This document shows positions 21,244-30,284 of a stretch of DNA of 32,307 nt, piece after piece. Positions within the stretch are counted from its first letter, which is position 1; the number at the start of each line of letters is the position of its first letter. The notes below the pieces were generated by a model. The model did not search any database, was not told the origin of the DNA, and was given only the letters and a program-made list of their open reading frames with translations. A program made the position numbers and the translations under genes. The stretch covers positions 1 to 32,307 of the forward strand of contig CAAFUL010000102.1 in the NCBI GenBank assembly GCA_900766185.1, written 5' to 3'. Source of the stretch: an uncultured Johnsonella sp. GTDB taxonomy: Bacteria > Bacillota > Clostridia > Lachnospirales > Lachnospiraceae.

Positions 21244-22163
21244 TAATGTCCTCCCCCACAGTAAGAACAAGCCCCCAAGTGTTTTACCGTTGATTTTTTT
21301 ACTGTTTTTACATAGGCATTCATAGCACTGCAATTTCTTGTACTATGATAGTTTTTTCCGGAAGGCAGTATGTATACGGTACCTGCCGCCGCCTTACCGC
21401 ACCTTGCACAGGCACTGTACTTTGCTCCCTCGCTGTTTCTTACATTTTTTATATCCGACAAAGGCAGTGGACTTATATTATTGTAAAGATAGTGGCAGGT
21501 AGGGCTTAGGTGATATCTTGTAGAAGTCCTACCCACATAAACCATCTCACTATCTTCTTCATACTCATTGCCCCCTTCTTTGCTTCTGCCATCCCTGCCT
21601 ATCCAAAGTCTTCTGCTGCTTGTCACTTCCTGATTGATGCTACCAAGCCCTAATATAGCAAAGGGTAGCTTATATTTATATTTTATTCTAAGCGATACTA
21701 TATCATCTTTTACAAGAAACTCTGAATCCAAGGTACTTACATCGCTGATATGCTTATCATTTATAAGTCTTTTTACATCCTGCACTACATAAGGATTTAT
21801 TAGGGCGACAAAAGTACTGCTTTCGCTTATTTGGCTGATATCAATACCTTCAGCAAATTCACCTTCCTCTTTTTTATTTAATCCCTCTTTTTTATCAAGG
21901 TAGTTACTAAGATAAGCATATTGGCAGACTTTCTTATTAATATTTTCCGCAATTGAAAGCATTTTTCTATTGGCATCAAGCATCTTAAAGGGAAGCATAA
22001 TAATAACAAGTGCAAATATAAAAATACTCAGTGCAAATGCCGCCTCCACTGTTAAAGAAGCTTTTTTATATGCTCTCTTAGATAAGCTTTTTGTTGTATA
22101 AGTGCGTACTTGGAGAGTTGCCTTTTTTATTTTTTTGATAAACTCATGCTTATAAGAGAGCAT
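21243..22163 (-). CDS. TadE-like pilus protein with duplicated Cys/His C-terminal motifs
   Basis: A 306-residue protein. A basic leader is followed by KASLTVEAAFALSIFIFALVI, the TadE-type prepilin segment with Glu after the cleavage zone. The C-terminal ~90 residues hold two repeats of a Cys/His motif: YH (217) with C223 and C252xxC255, and YH (272) with C278 and C299xxC302. These resemble the YHxxxC...CxxC metal-binding modules found at the ends of secreted nucleases. The duplication on a pilin-like protein is unusual. AAAGGAG precedes the ATG. Confidence 0.75.
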   Translation of the reverse strand: MLSYKHEFIKKIKKATLQVRTYTTKSLSKRAYKKASLTVEAAFALSIFIFALVIIMLPFKMLDANRKMLSIAENINKKVCQYAYLSNYLDKKEGLNKKEEGEFAEGIDISQISESSTFVALINPYVVQDVKRLINDKHISDVSTLDSEFLVKDDIVSLRIKYKYKLPFAILGLGSINQEVTSSRRLWIGRDGRSKEGGNEYEEDSEMVYVGRTSTRYHLSPTCHYLYNNISPLPLSDIKNVRNSEGAKYSACARCGKAAAGTVYILPSGKNYHSTRNCSAMNAYVKTVKKSTVKHLGACSYCGGGH

Positions 22164-22186
22164 ATAAAAATTCTCCTTTCAAAAAA

Positions 22187-24076
22187 TCAGTAAGCACCTA
22201 TTGCTTCCGTATATAATTTATAACTCGGTGAAAGAGATATAAGCTCTGTGCCGCCTATTGATAAACTGCTGAATACCCTGTAAGACTTTGCATATACTTT
22301 TATTTTGCTTGCATATATCATTGACTCCATCTTAAAGTCCGCTTCCTTACCTGATATATTGTTTTGCATCATATCCATCATTCTATAATCTCTTGAGTTA
22401 CTTTCTATCATTAAAAGTAAATATTTTATATAGGACTCATAATCAAGACCGCTTTCTTTTTTATCCATATCATCTAAGACACTCTTTGGTGAATTCATCA
22501 GGCTGTCAAGTCCCAGTCTCCAGTCCTCTTTAGTCTTAAAGAAGGCTACTTTTTCTTTATTAAGTAGGGCTTTTATATCGGCTACGGACTCTGCCAAAGA
22601 CCAGACGGATATTATAAGAAAGCTTATAAGCACACTAAGCTCTGGAAAACCTGCCGTGCCCGCTATGGTAAGGGCAAGGTTACTTACCTGCTCCATCTTC
22701 TCGCTGTCGCTAAGTATGTGTGTGTAATTTAGCCCTGTTCTTAGGGCTAATATATCCGTTAATGTGGCAGAAAGATTTGCCTTATCCGTATCAAAACCTG
22801 CATATATGTATTCAAGCTCATAGGCAAACTCCTTGTCAGTATTATCGCTAAAGTCTGCAAAAAACCTTGCAGAATACTCATTGAGTAAAAGATTATCTAC
22901 CGGATCGCTTTCTTTTGCAGATATATTATTAGTAAGACTTGATGGAAAAGACGCCTTGTCCACACTTCCAAGTGATAAGTATCTATCACTTGGAAGCACC
23001 AAACTTATAATATCACCCGATAAAAAATCCATCATGCTTTCCAAGCTCTCTTCCCTGCTTTCATCAGCAATTCCATGAGCAGAGTCTATGACAGGAGTAC
23101 TTATATCGTTGCAACTTAGTTCTAAAAGCTCCCATTTATCCTCTATTTCGTCCGCATCCTCATCTGCATCAAGCTCAGCTATACTATCTATAAGTTCATA
23201 TCTTTCAGCCATGTTCTGAGAATTTTCTTTTGCCGCTTCCACCTTAGTTATAACCTCTGTCCTTCTTTCTTTATCTTTAGTGCTATAGTTTCTATAATCA
23301 CCGGTTCCCTCTTCAAAAAGTTCTTTATTCTCTGATGTAAGCTTTTCCCACTCCTCATTCAGCTCACTTTCCGTATTACTTAGGCTTTCCTCAAAATTAT
23401 CTGCCGCCTCCTCATATAACTTTAATTTATCGGAAAGTGAATCAGCTTCGCTTTCTATAGTCATAAGGCTTGCCCTACAGCCTTCCTCATCTTGTGCGGC
23501 TATGTAGGCTTCAAGTTCTGATTTGGCACTTGAAATATTGTTAAGGCTTTCTGTAATTCGCATAAGGGACTTTTCTACTTTAACTGCTTCTTTTGTATGC
23601 CCTCCATAAGCTACAGTAATATTTCTTATGATATTTGCCTGCTCCACATCCTTTTTCGCTTCTTCAAAGCTTTCTACAGAGCCTGAAAAATCAACTAAAT
23701 TATACTTCATATACTCGGTAAGCTCTTTTTCAAACCAAAAGGCTGAATCATCAGTAATTCTTCTTAAGTCCATTACCTCTGCTTTCGGCTCATCAAGCCT
23801 ATATATATTGGAATTATCAATATAGTCTTTTACATACCTCATATAGTCCTTTTCCACAGTTTGCTCATCTACCCCCTCATAAAGTATAAGTCTGTAGTTT
23901 TCCCATAATTCTTTATGAAAGTTGCTGTATAAAGAGTCCATGGCTGCATCTGCTGCTGTCTGTAAGTAGTACCTTGCTCCGGCAGTACGGGCAGACTCGA
24001 GCAAGGCGAAGATAAGTGCACTGACACAAACAAGTATCAGGCTTAAAAATACCGTTATAGAGCCTTTTTGCCTCAT
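22187..24076 (-). CDS. DUF5702-like pilus-associated membrane protein
   Basis: A 629-residue protein starting MRQKGSITVFLSLILVCVSALIFALLE, a TadG-like N-terminal anchor, followed by ARYYLQTAADAAMDSLYSNFH, typical of DUF5702 proteins in Firmicute Tad clusters. The middle (about 130-300) is long, charged and probably coiled coil. A second hydrophobic segment lies near 475-495. The start overlaps the flp stop by one base (TAATG). It is probably a large surface-exposed tip or scaffold component of the pilus. Its function is inferred from context. Confidence 0.75.
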   Translation of the reverse strand: MRQKGSITVFLSLILVCVSALIFALLESARTAGARYYLQTAADAAMDSLYSNFHKELWENYRLILYEGVDEQTVEKDYMRYVKDYIDNSNIYRLDEPKAEVMDLRRITDDSAFWFEKELTEYMKYNLVDFSGSVESFEEAKKDVEQANIIRNITVAYGGHTKEAVKVEKSLMRITESLNNISSAKSELEAYIAAQDEEGCRASLMTIESEADSLSDKLKLYEEAADNFEESLSNTESELNEEWEKLTSENKELFEEGTGDYRNYSTKDKERRTEVITKVEAAKENSQNMAERYELIDSIAELDADEDADEIEDKWELLELSCNDISTPVIDSAHGIADESREESLESMMDFLSGDIISLVLPSDRYLSLGSVDKASFPSSLTNNISAKESDPVDNLLLNEYSARFFADFSDNTDKEFAYELEYIYAGFDTDKANLSATLTDILALRTGLNYTHILSDSEKMEQVSNLALTIAGTAGFPELSVLISFLIISVWSLAESVADIKALLNKEKVAFFKTKEDWRLGLDSLMNSPKSVLDDMDKKESGLDYESYIKYLLLMIESNSRDYRMMDMMQNNISGKEADFKMESMIYASKIKVYAKSYRVFSSLSIGGTELISLSPSYKLYTEAIGAY

Positions 24077-24261
24077 TAGTATACTTCTCCCGACTGACTG
24101 TTGATTTCTTGAAAGATATTATCCAAAAGCTGCTTTATCTGCCTCTTAAATAAAATCACCAAGCCTATTAAAACTACTAATATAAGTACCACCTCAATAA
24201 CACCTATACCCTCCTCTTCTTTTATAAAAGATATAACTTGTTTTTTTAATTCAGTCATCAT
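24076..24261 (-). CDS. Flp-type major pilin
   Basis: A 61-residue prepilin. The leader ends EEEG, then IGVIEVVLILVVLIGLVILF: Gly at -1 and Glu at +5, the prepilin peptidase signature, followed by one hydrophobic helix and a short polar tail. AAAGGAGG is an optimal ribosome-binding site, as expected for the abundant subunit. It is placed directly after tadC. Confidence 0.85.
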   Translation of the reverse strand: MMTELKKQVISFIKEEEGIGVIEVVLILVVLIGLVILFKRQIKQLLDNIFQEINSQSGEVY

Positions 24262-24271
24262 AAATCCTCCT

Positions 24272-25510
24272 TTACTTAAAAGCTATCATTGCCGGAAGCA
24301 TTATAATAATAAGTACTACGATAAGCAGCATAAGAAGCGGTAAAAGCAGCTTTGTGCTTGCCTCTTCTCCCTGTCTTCTGGCTATGTTGATTCTTTCCTC
24401 CCATGCACTTGCCATCTCCACACTAAGTATCTGCCTTAGATTATTAACTCCCGACTTTCTGTTTTGATCAAGCAAACTTGCCAGTTTCATATATTGCTTT
24501 ATAGCACAGTTTCTTCCAAAGTCTTTATATACTCTTGATTCATGTACTCCTGTTTTCAGCTTTGCCAAAGAGCTTGACATTTCCTCGTATGCAAATCTTT
24601 TTCCTCCTGCAAGGTTTTCATAGTCTATAACTATTCTCTCCCATGCACTTCTTACTGATAAACCGGCTCCGATAAATACCATCAGTTTTGAAACTATTTC
24701 AGGGTAGTCCAAAAGCATTTCTCTTGCCTTGTATTCCTTCTTATCTTTAAGAGCCATCATATCTTTTACATACAAAAGAATTGCTATGACTATACCCATG
24801 ATCCATATAATATGTATATCCTTACTTTCTTCCTGCCTGTAAGAAAGCTTTTTTCCCTCAAAACTATCGGGAAGCGTATAGCCCTCCTTGCTGATGTTTT
24901 CTTTGTCTATAGCCTCAAGTTTTGACATGAATTTTTTTATACTGAGTTCTTCTTTTGTATAGGTTCTTGGTATAACTCTTACATTTATAAGGTACTGCGC
25001 CTCCCTTTTTCTGTCTGTTAAAAATACTTTTAATACTGCATCTTTGGCTTCTTTTAGATTCTCATTATTTACCGTACCCATAGCATCTATAAGCTCGGGT
25101 GTTTCAGATATCCATTCAACCGATATACCGTATTCTTTGATGCTGTTTATCAGGTTAAGATCCCCGGAAACTTCCTGTAGTGAAGGATTTTTTCCCAGTA
25201 TTGCACTCTCTAAAACCTTCATACATTTTTCAAATACCTCATCTATTTCCTCATCACTGTAACTTCTGTGGGAAACCGGCAGTTTGACCAAGACTTCCCT
25301 GTCTAAAAGACCGTCTACATATACCTCATAACTTTTATTATAGGCGGAATAGCCCTCTCTTTTTACAAAGTTATTATTTATAAAAGAGTCCGAAGTATTT
25401 GCAAAGTTCTTTGCAATAAAAAACAGTATAAATCCCATACTTATGCATATTATTTGTATTTTATACTTCCTTAAAACTGCCATGCACTTAGGGTTAATAA
25501 AACTTTTCAT
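24272..25510 (-). CDS. TadC-like inner-membrane platform protein
   Basis: A 412-residue protein. The C-terminal half is a type II secretion F domain (YPEIVSKLMVFIGAGLSVRSAWERI ... RRQGEEASTKLLLPLLMLLIVVL). An N-terminal membrane helix (about 15-35) and a ~190-residue extracytoplasmic region come first, longer than in classic TadC, as is usual in Lachnospiraceae-type clusters. It should pair with TadB as the platform for the TadA ATPase. GAGGTG overlaps the tadB end, so translation is coupled. Confidence 0.83.
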   Translation of the reverse strand: MKSFINPKCMAVLRKYKIQIICISMGFILFFIAKNFANTSDSFINNNFVKREGYSAYNKSYEVYVDGLLDREVLVKLPVSHRSYSDEEIDEVFEKCMKVLESAILGKNPSLQEVSGDLNLINSIKEYGISVEWISETPELIDAMGTVNNENLKEAKDAVLKVFLTDRKREAQYLINVRVIPRTYTKEELSIKKFMSKLEAIDKENISKEGYTLPDSFEGKKLSYRQEESKDIHIIWIMGIVIAILLYVKDMMALKDKKEYKAREMLLDYPEIVSKLMVFIGAGLSVRSAWERIVIDYENLAGGKRFAYEEMSSSLAKLKTGVHESRVYKDFGRNCAIKQYMKLASLLDQNRKSGVNNLRQILSVEMASAWEERINIARRQGEEASTKLLLPLLMLLIVVLIIIMLPAMIAFK

Positions 25511-25511
25511 C

Positions 25512-26252
25512 TTACACCTCTATATTAAGCAATCTGTCCGATATATACATTGCAAATATATATAGTAAAAGGCATATACTCATAGCCGCCTTTCCTATAA
25601 AAGTTGTATACATAACTGTAAAAAATCCCGGAGAGGTCAGGTCCACATATAAAATTATAAATATGGGAAATAAATTCATGATTTTTTGTTCAAACCTTTT
25701 AGCGGTAGTCATTGTAACTATCTCCTCTTTTATCCTTATTTTGTCATGTATGATATTGGCTGTGTGGTTTATTATAGAAACCAGTTCTCCTCCGCTTCTT
25801 TTTGCCAGCTTAAGTACTCTTGCAAAGTTTTTTATATCCTCCACATGACTTTTTTCTCCAAGTTCTTCAAATGCCTTTTCCACAGGTATCTTCATATATA
25901 TTCTGTGCTGTATATACTCAAATTCTTTTATTATAAGCACCTCTTTGTCATAAAGCAGCCTTAACTCCACTACCGCTTCTTTTACAGCATTCTCTACAGA
26001 AAAGCCGGCACTTAGCAAAGAAGCCAAAACAAGTATCGCCTCTTTAAACTCCGCCTCCAAAGTTTTCTTTCTTTTTTGTATCAGGGATTTTTTCTTGAAT
26101 TTAGGATAGAATAAAGAAATTGGACTTAAGAATAAAAATACATAAATATTTCTGTAGAATACATAAGATATGAGTGCTATATATAAAAATGCAATACATG
26201 CATACTTACACCACTCAAGCAGTGAATAATTATATACATTATAATCTTTCAC
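25512..26252 (-). CDS. TadB-like inner-membrane platform protein
   Basis: About 246 residues, with membrane segments near the start and at the end and the F-domain pattern EAILVLASLLSAGFSVENAVKEA. The frame is open to an ATG at 26378 with a fair AGGAG, but that start would overlap tadA by 140 bases. Family members begin near VKDYNVYNYSL, so the GTG at 26252 is preferred (14-base overlap). The ribosome-binding site there is weak, so the start is uncertain. Confidence 0.78.
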   Translation of the reverse strand: MKDYNVYNYSLLEWCKYACIAFLYIALISYVFYRNIYVFLFLSPISLFYPKFKKKSLIQKRKKTLEAEFKEAILVLASLLSAGFSVENAVKEAVVELRLLYDKEVLIIKEFEYIQHRIYMKIPVEKAFEELGEKSHVEDIKNFARVLKLAKRSGGELVSIINHTANIIHDKIRIKEEIVTMTTAKRFEQKIMNLFPIFIILYVDLTSPGFFTVMYTTFIGKAAMSICLLLYIFAMYISDRLLNIEV

Positions 26253-27471
26253 CTGCAAGCTTAAGTTTTGTCTTATTTTCAAGTTCCGAAAGCTTTTTAA
26301 GTTCTCCGACAACCTTGTCCATACGGCTTTCTTTTTGTTCTCTAAATTCATAGAGCCGGTTAAGTTTAATCTCTCCATTTATACAATCTCCTACTTCTGC
26401 AATTGAGAGTACCTTTCTGCTTTTGTCCCTAAGTCTCCCAAGATGTATCATTATATCTACGGCACTTGAGATCTGGCTTCTTATAGCTGCAAGCGGCAAG
26501 TCGGCTGCACTTAAAACCATAGTTTCAAGCCTTGAAAGCATATCCTTGGGACTGTTGCCATGTCCGGTAGAAAGCGAGCCGTCATGTCCGGTATTCATAG
26601 CCTGAAGCATATCCAAAGCTTCCGCACCTCTTACCTCTCCTACCACTATTCTTGATGGATTCATACGAAGGGAGGCTTTTATCAAATCCGCTATGCTCAC
26701 CGCTTTCTCTCCTTGTATATTTGCCGGTTTAGCTTCCAGCCTTACTATATTCTTTATATGCTTTAGCTGTAACTCTGCGGAGTCTTCTATGGTTATGACT
26801 CTTTCATCATCAGGTATATATGCAGACAGGGCATTAAGAAATGTTGTTTTTCCGGAGTTGGTTCCTCCTGATATGAATATATTATATCCGGCTCTCACAA
26901 GCTTTTTTAGAAAATCAGACGCTTCTTTATTTATAGCTTCCAGTAAAATCAGTCTTTCCATACTTATAACTTCCGGGAACTTCCTTATGGTAATAATCGG
27001 TCCAACAAGCGATACCGGAGGTAGCACGATATGTACTCTTGAACCGTCTTTTAGCCTTGCATCGGCTATGGGTGATGATACATTTACAACCCTGTTTACC
27101 TCGCTTACTATCTGCTGTATCATATCTTCAAGCTGCTCATTGCTTTTAAACCTTTTATTTAACCTTATACTTCTGCCCTTTTTTTCTATAAATATATCTT
27201 CCTTGCCGTTTACCATTATTTCGGTAATATCTTTATCATCCAAAAGCTCCTGCAGTATATCAAGCCTTCTAAAAGAGTCAAAAAGAGAATTTCTAAGCTT
27301 TAACTTCGGTCTTAAAGAAAGCCTATATTCTTTTTCTTTAGAAGCTATAAGCTCATCTATCATCTCATACAGCTCTTCATCTGAAATCCCTCTAAGATCT
27401 GAAAGCCGGTTTGATAAATCATTCCTTATGCTTTCAAATAATACTACATCCTGTTCTACATCATAATGCAT
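26239..27471 (-). CDS. TadA/CpaF pilus assembly ATPase
   Basis: A 410-residue type II/IV secretion hexameric ATPase that powers pilus assembly from the cytosolic face. An N-terminal domain spans about 1-140. Walker A is GGTNSGKTT (about 200-208), the Asp box ITIEDSAELQL, Walker B RIVVGEVRG and the His box MNTGHDGSLSTGH. All catalytic motifs are intact. The start overlaps the upstream peptidase gene by 16 bases; GGAGGG lies ten bases before the ATG. Confidence 0.95.
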   Translation of the reverse strand: MHYDVEQDVVLFESIRNDLSNRLSDLRGISDEELYEMIDELIASKEKEYRLSLRPKLKLRNSLFDSFRRLDILQELLDDKDITEIMVNGKEDIFIEKKGRSIRLNKRFKSNEQLEDMIQQIVSEVNRVVNVSSPIADARLKDGSRVHIVLPPVSLVGPIITIRKFPEVISMERLILLEAINKEASDFLKKLVRAGYNIFISGGTNSGKTTFLNALSAYIPDDERVITIEDSAELQLKHIKNIVRLEAKPANIQGEKAVSIADLIKASLRMNPSRIVVGEVRGAEALDMLQAMNTGHDGSLSTGHGNSPKDMLSRLETMVLSAADLPLAAIRSQISSAVDIMIHLGRLRDKSRKVLSIAEVGDCINGEIKLNRLYEFREQKESRMDKVVGELKKLSELENKTKLKLAGERL

Positions 27472-27977
27472 AACTTACATACCCTCCAAACTATACAGCC
27501 TATTAAAAACCACTGCGACAAAGGCATTGTTAAGGATCTGTCATCTTTTTTGCTATTATAATACTCATATATACTTTTGCTTTTTATACATTTACACAGA
27601 TATTCTTTGAAATATATAAGACGGGTGCAGAGAATTTTTTTAGATAATAAGAAGTATAATGCATATATTGCCGCTATGCTTAAAGAAATCAGAAGTACTT
27701 TACCGGCAGAGACGGGACCAAGCAGCCCATATATGTAGGCAACAAGTTTTATATCTCCAGCAGCTACCATTCTGCATACATATAGAATAAAACCGCAGGC
27801 TATACTTATACCTGCCCATATAAAGAACTTATATGTATTTATATATATGGCAGGGACGGATGCCGCCAATATCCAAACATTATACACTTTTGAATATTTT
27901 AAGTCCGTATAACTTGCTACCGTCAAAAAGATTATTAATATTAAGTATATGCTGTTTTCTTCTTTTAATACCGTCAT
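27456..27977 (-). CDS. Prepilin peptidase (TadV/CpaA-like), first copy
   Basis: A 173-residue A24-type membrane protease with Asp in SYTDLKYSK and the second Asp in VAAGDIKL, where the usual first Gly of GxGD is Ala. About five hydrophobic segments, interrupted by a cytosolic loop. It overlaps the tadZ-like stop by ATGA. Two peptidases in one operon suggest separate processing of Flp and TadE-type substrates. Confidence 0.82.
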   Translation of the reverse strand: MTVLKEENSIYLILIIFLTVASYTDLKYSKVYNVWILAASVPAIYINTYKFFIWAGISIACGFILYVCRMVAAGDIKLVAYIYGLLGPVSAGKVLLISLSIAAIYALYFLLSKKILCTRLIYFKEYLCKCIKSKSIYEYYNSKKDDRSLTMPLSQWFLIGCIVWRVCKLCIMM

Positions 27978-28993
27978 ATCTCCTGTTCTATATCGGACTG
28001 TGCCATAGTCCTCATATACTCTCCTATCTCGCTGTATGCAATTTTATCGACCTCAAGCTCGCTATAGTTACATGAGGGCAGTACACAGCTTAGTATCTTG
28101 TCTTTTATATGCTCTTTCTCAAGCAGGCTCAAGTAATCATAAAACTCTTCTATACGCCTTTTTGATATAGGGTCTTGCAATATAGGCATATATATACTAT
28201 GGCACATTTCAAGTATGTCTATACCTCTTTTCCCAAGTATACCGAAGTCTATCACTATAAGTTCATACTCGCTTTCTCTTGCTATACTTTGTATAAGCTC
28301 ATATATCTCCTTTGAGCTTAATTCCGATATGTCCTCAGGATATCTTGCCGGAGCTATCAGACTTAAATTACCTACAGTATATACTATTCTACTTAGCTTA
28401 TCCCATGAGAAATTCCCCTGTTTATAAGCATAAAGCACATCCGACATATCATAGTCCGTATTTTTTAAAAGCTCATATAATATTCCCTTATATTCTTCAA
28501 AACTTATCAAAAGTGTCTTCTTATATTCACCTCCTATAGCACTTAGAGCTATTGAAGCATAGGTCTTTCCGCATCTGTGTATGGGAGAATAAAGACCTAT
28601 TATCTTACTTTGCTTTCCGGCTATCTTGATCCATGCCTCTTCTTTATCCGGCTGATAGATATTTAATATCTCTTCTATAATTTCGTCAGCGGATATGTAT
28701 TTTAACACTGCAAAAACCCTTCCCTCGCTCTCTTTGAGGTTTGCATATCTTATATAGCCTTCCGAGGAAAGTATAATAAGATTTTTTATATCAATGTCAA
28801 TTTTTTGTTTTTGATACTCCTCCTGTGATATTAGTAAAATCTCGGTATTATATAGTTTTACAGCCTCTTTATAACTGCTGTATGAACTGTAAGCCATAGC
28901 CTTAAAAGGCAGTTTGCTCCCCCTATTGATATAATCCGACAAATTTTTAGCATACCTTAAGTCCTTATCGACAATAGCAATAATGTACCTCAC
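27974..28993 (-). CDS. TadZ/CpaE-like localisation ATPase
   Basis: A 339-residue protein. The N-terminal ~110 residues resemble a receiver-like domain without the usual phosphorylation pocket. The C-terminal part is a ParA/MinD-type domain with a deviant Walker A, SPIHRCGKTYAS, and IVIDFG as Walker B. TadZ proteins place the pilus machine in the cell. It is the first gene of the operon, with a GTG start at 28993 and AAAGGAG about 8 bases upstream. Confidence 0.75.
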   Translation of the reverse strand: MRYIIAIVDKDLRYAKNLSDYINRGSKLPFKAMAYSSYSSYKEAVKLYNTEILLISQEEYQKQKIDIDIKNLIILSSEGYIRYANLKESEGRVFAVLKYISADEIIEEILNIYQPDKEEAWIKIAGKQSKIIGLYSPIHRCGKTYASIALSAIGGEYKKTLLISFEEYKGILYELLKNTDYDMSDVLYAYKQGNFSWDKLSRIVYTVGNLSLIAPARYPEDISELSSKEIYELIQSIARESEYELIVIDFGILGKRGIDILEMCHSIYMPILQDPISKRRIEEFYDYLSLLEKEHIKDKILSCVLPSCNYSELEVDKIAYSEIGEYMRTMAQSDIEQEI

Positions 28994-29155
28994 TAAAAAC
29001 TCCTTTGTTTTAAGTTAAAAATGTGATTTGTTCTTGAAATAAGAATGATTTATCTGAATTTTTATAAGTCTTAGAAAGAAGATTAATATAAAAAGCCCTA
29101 CTTGTCAATAGAGCTTTTTATATTTTATTATTTATTTAGTTTGATTATATTTTAT
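28994..29155. other. Pilus-operon leader and convergent-end region
   Basis: This must contain the leftward promoter of the Tad operon, but no well-spaced -35/-10 pair stands out. It also carries the terminator at 29090-29119. Confidence 0.4.
29090..29119 (-). terminator. Terminator after the DUF2156 gene
   Basis: AAAAAGC-CTA (29090-29100) pairs with TAG-GCTTTTT (29109-29119) with one mismatch. Read leftward it ends in TTTTTATATT. Confidence 0.7.
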
Positions 29156-30088
29156 TTATAAATTCTGTTCCACCAGATACTTTCTTGCATATCCTATAGG
29201 CATATAACTTTCTTTTGCTCTTCTAAGCCCCTCTATACCAAGATCGTCTTCTCTGTTAATAAGCTTTGCAGTTGGAAATTCCTCACAAAGAAATGTTTTA
29301 TTGATGAATTGATATATGCCGTTTATATTTGCATTGGCTTTTTCTATATGTATTACAGCCATATCCTCTCTTTTGTTATAACTTCCTACTGTAAATGCCT
29401 CAAGTACATCATCTACATACACACCGCCCATGGTTATATCAAGTGCTCTACAGTTTTTAAGTATCTCATGCACACCCATGACCTCGGGATCAAGATGTTC
29501 TTCCACATCATCTCCCTTATCATCTCTCCACTTTGCAAGCATACGGAATACTTCGTCTCTGTCGGAACACACCAACTCTCTATAAGTATACCTGCCCTCG
29601 TATTCCTTTATAAACTTATTATAATGATTTTTCTTTTTGTGAAGCTTTTTTCCTGCCAAGCTTCTCATTGCATCTCCGTCATACAGATAGTCTTTAAGCT
29701 CCTCCTGCTCCTTGACCTTAAACCTTTTATCAGACTCAAGCTTAAGTTCTTTAACAGCCTCCTCATCAGCAAGACTTATCCTGTAAGGAACTTTGAGTAT
29801 CTTATTAAAATACTCCACACTAAGTTCAAAGCAGTACTTAAGATGCTCTGTAGCACATATCGGCATGGCAGAGTAATACTTGCCTTCATCGCACATTTGC
29901 CATATTATTCCTACATCAACACCGTCTTTTTCTACAACTGCCACCTGTACCTTATAATAGTCCTTCCAAATAAAACTTTCTATAGGTACACTGTCGCAGG
30001 TTTTATTATCTCTTAAACCGTAAAAAGGCTTATACACTTCTATGTCTTTTGCCTCTAAAGGCTTAAATTTTATATCTTCTACATTCAT
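29156..30088 (-). CDS. DUF2156 (LPG synthetase C-like, GNAT-fold) protein
   Basis: A 310-residue cytosolic protein matching the DUF2156 pattern, related to the catalytic part of lysyl-phosphatidylglycerol synthases but without their membrane domain. Visible segments: KKLHKKKNHYNKF, LDITMGGVYVDDVLEAFTVG and NREDDLGIEGLRRAKESYMP, the last being highly characteristic. Such stand-alone proteins transfer acyl or aminoacyl groups to unknown acceptors. The start has only a weak ribosome-binding site. A 196-base gene-free AT-rich gap (30089-30284) separates it from pgcA; I see nothing else in that gap. Confidence 0.83.
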   Translation of the reverse strand: MNVEDIKFKPLEAKDIEVYKPFYGLRDNKTCDSVPIESFIWKDYYKVQVAVVEKDGVDVGIIWQMCDEGKYYSAMPICATEHLKYCFELSVEYFNKILKVPYRISLADEEAVKELKLESDKRFKVKEQEELKDYLYDGDAMRSLAGKKLHKKKNHYNKFIKEYEGRYTYRELVCSDRDEVFRMLAKWRDDKGDDVEEHLDPEVMGVHEILKNCRALDITMGGVYVDDVLEAFTVGSYNKREDMAVIHIEKANANINGIYQFINKTFLCEEFPTAKLINREDDLGIEGLRRAKESYMPIGYARKYLVEQNL

Positions 30089-30284
30089 TAATACATTGCC
30101 TGTCTTTCTGTTTTTCCTAAGTTCATTCCAAATATTTATTTAAACATCCTAAAAAATATTAGCCCGGCTAAAATTTTCATAAGCTACTCTCAGATGCTTT
30201 AATAAATCAACAGTTCCTTGTTTTAATATACTTATTTTGTAAACAATACACTGACTTTTACTTTATTAATAATTTGAAATGCCT

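Noticed and set aside
26693..27466. 257-codon plus frame inside tadA
   Set aside because: Antisense shadow of a gene with all catalytic motifs intact.
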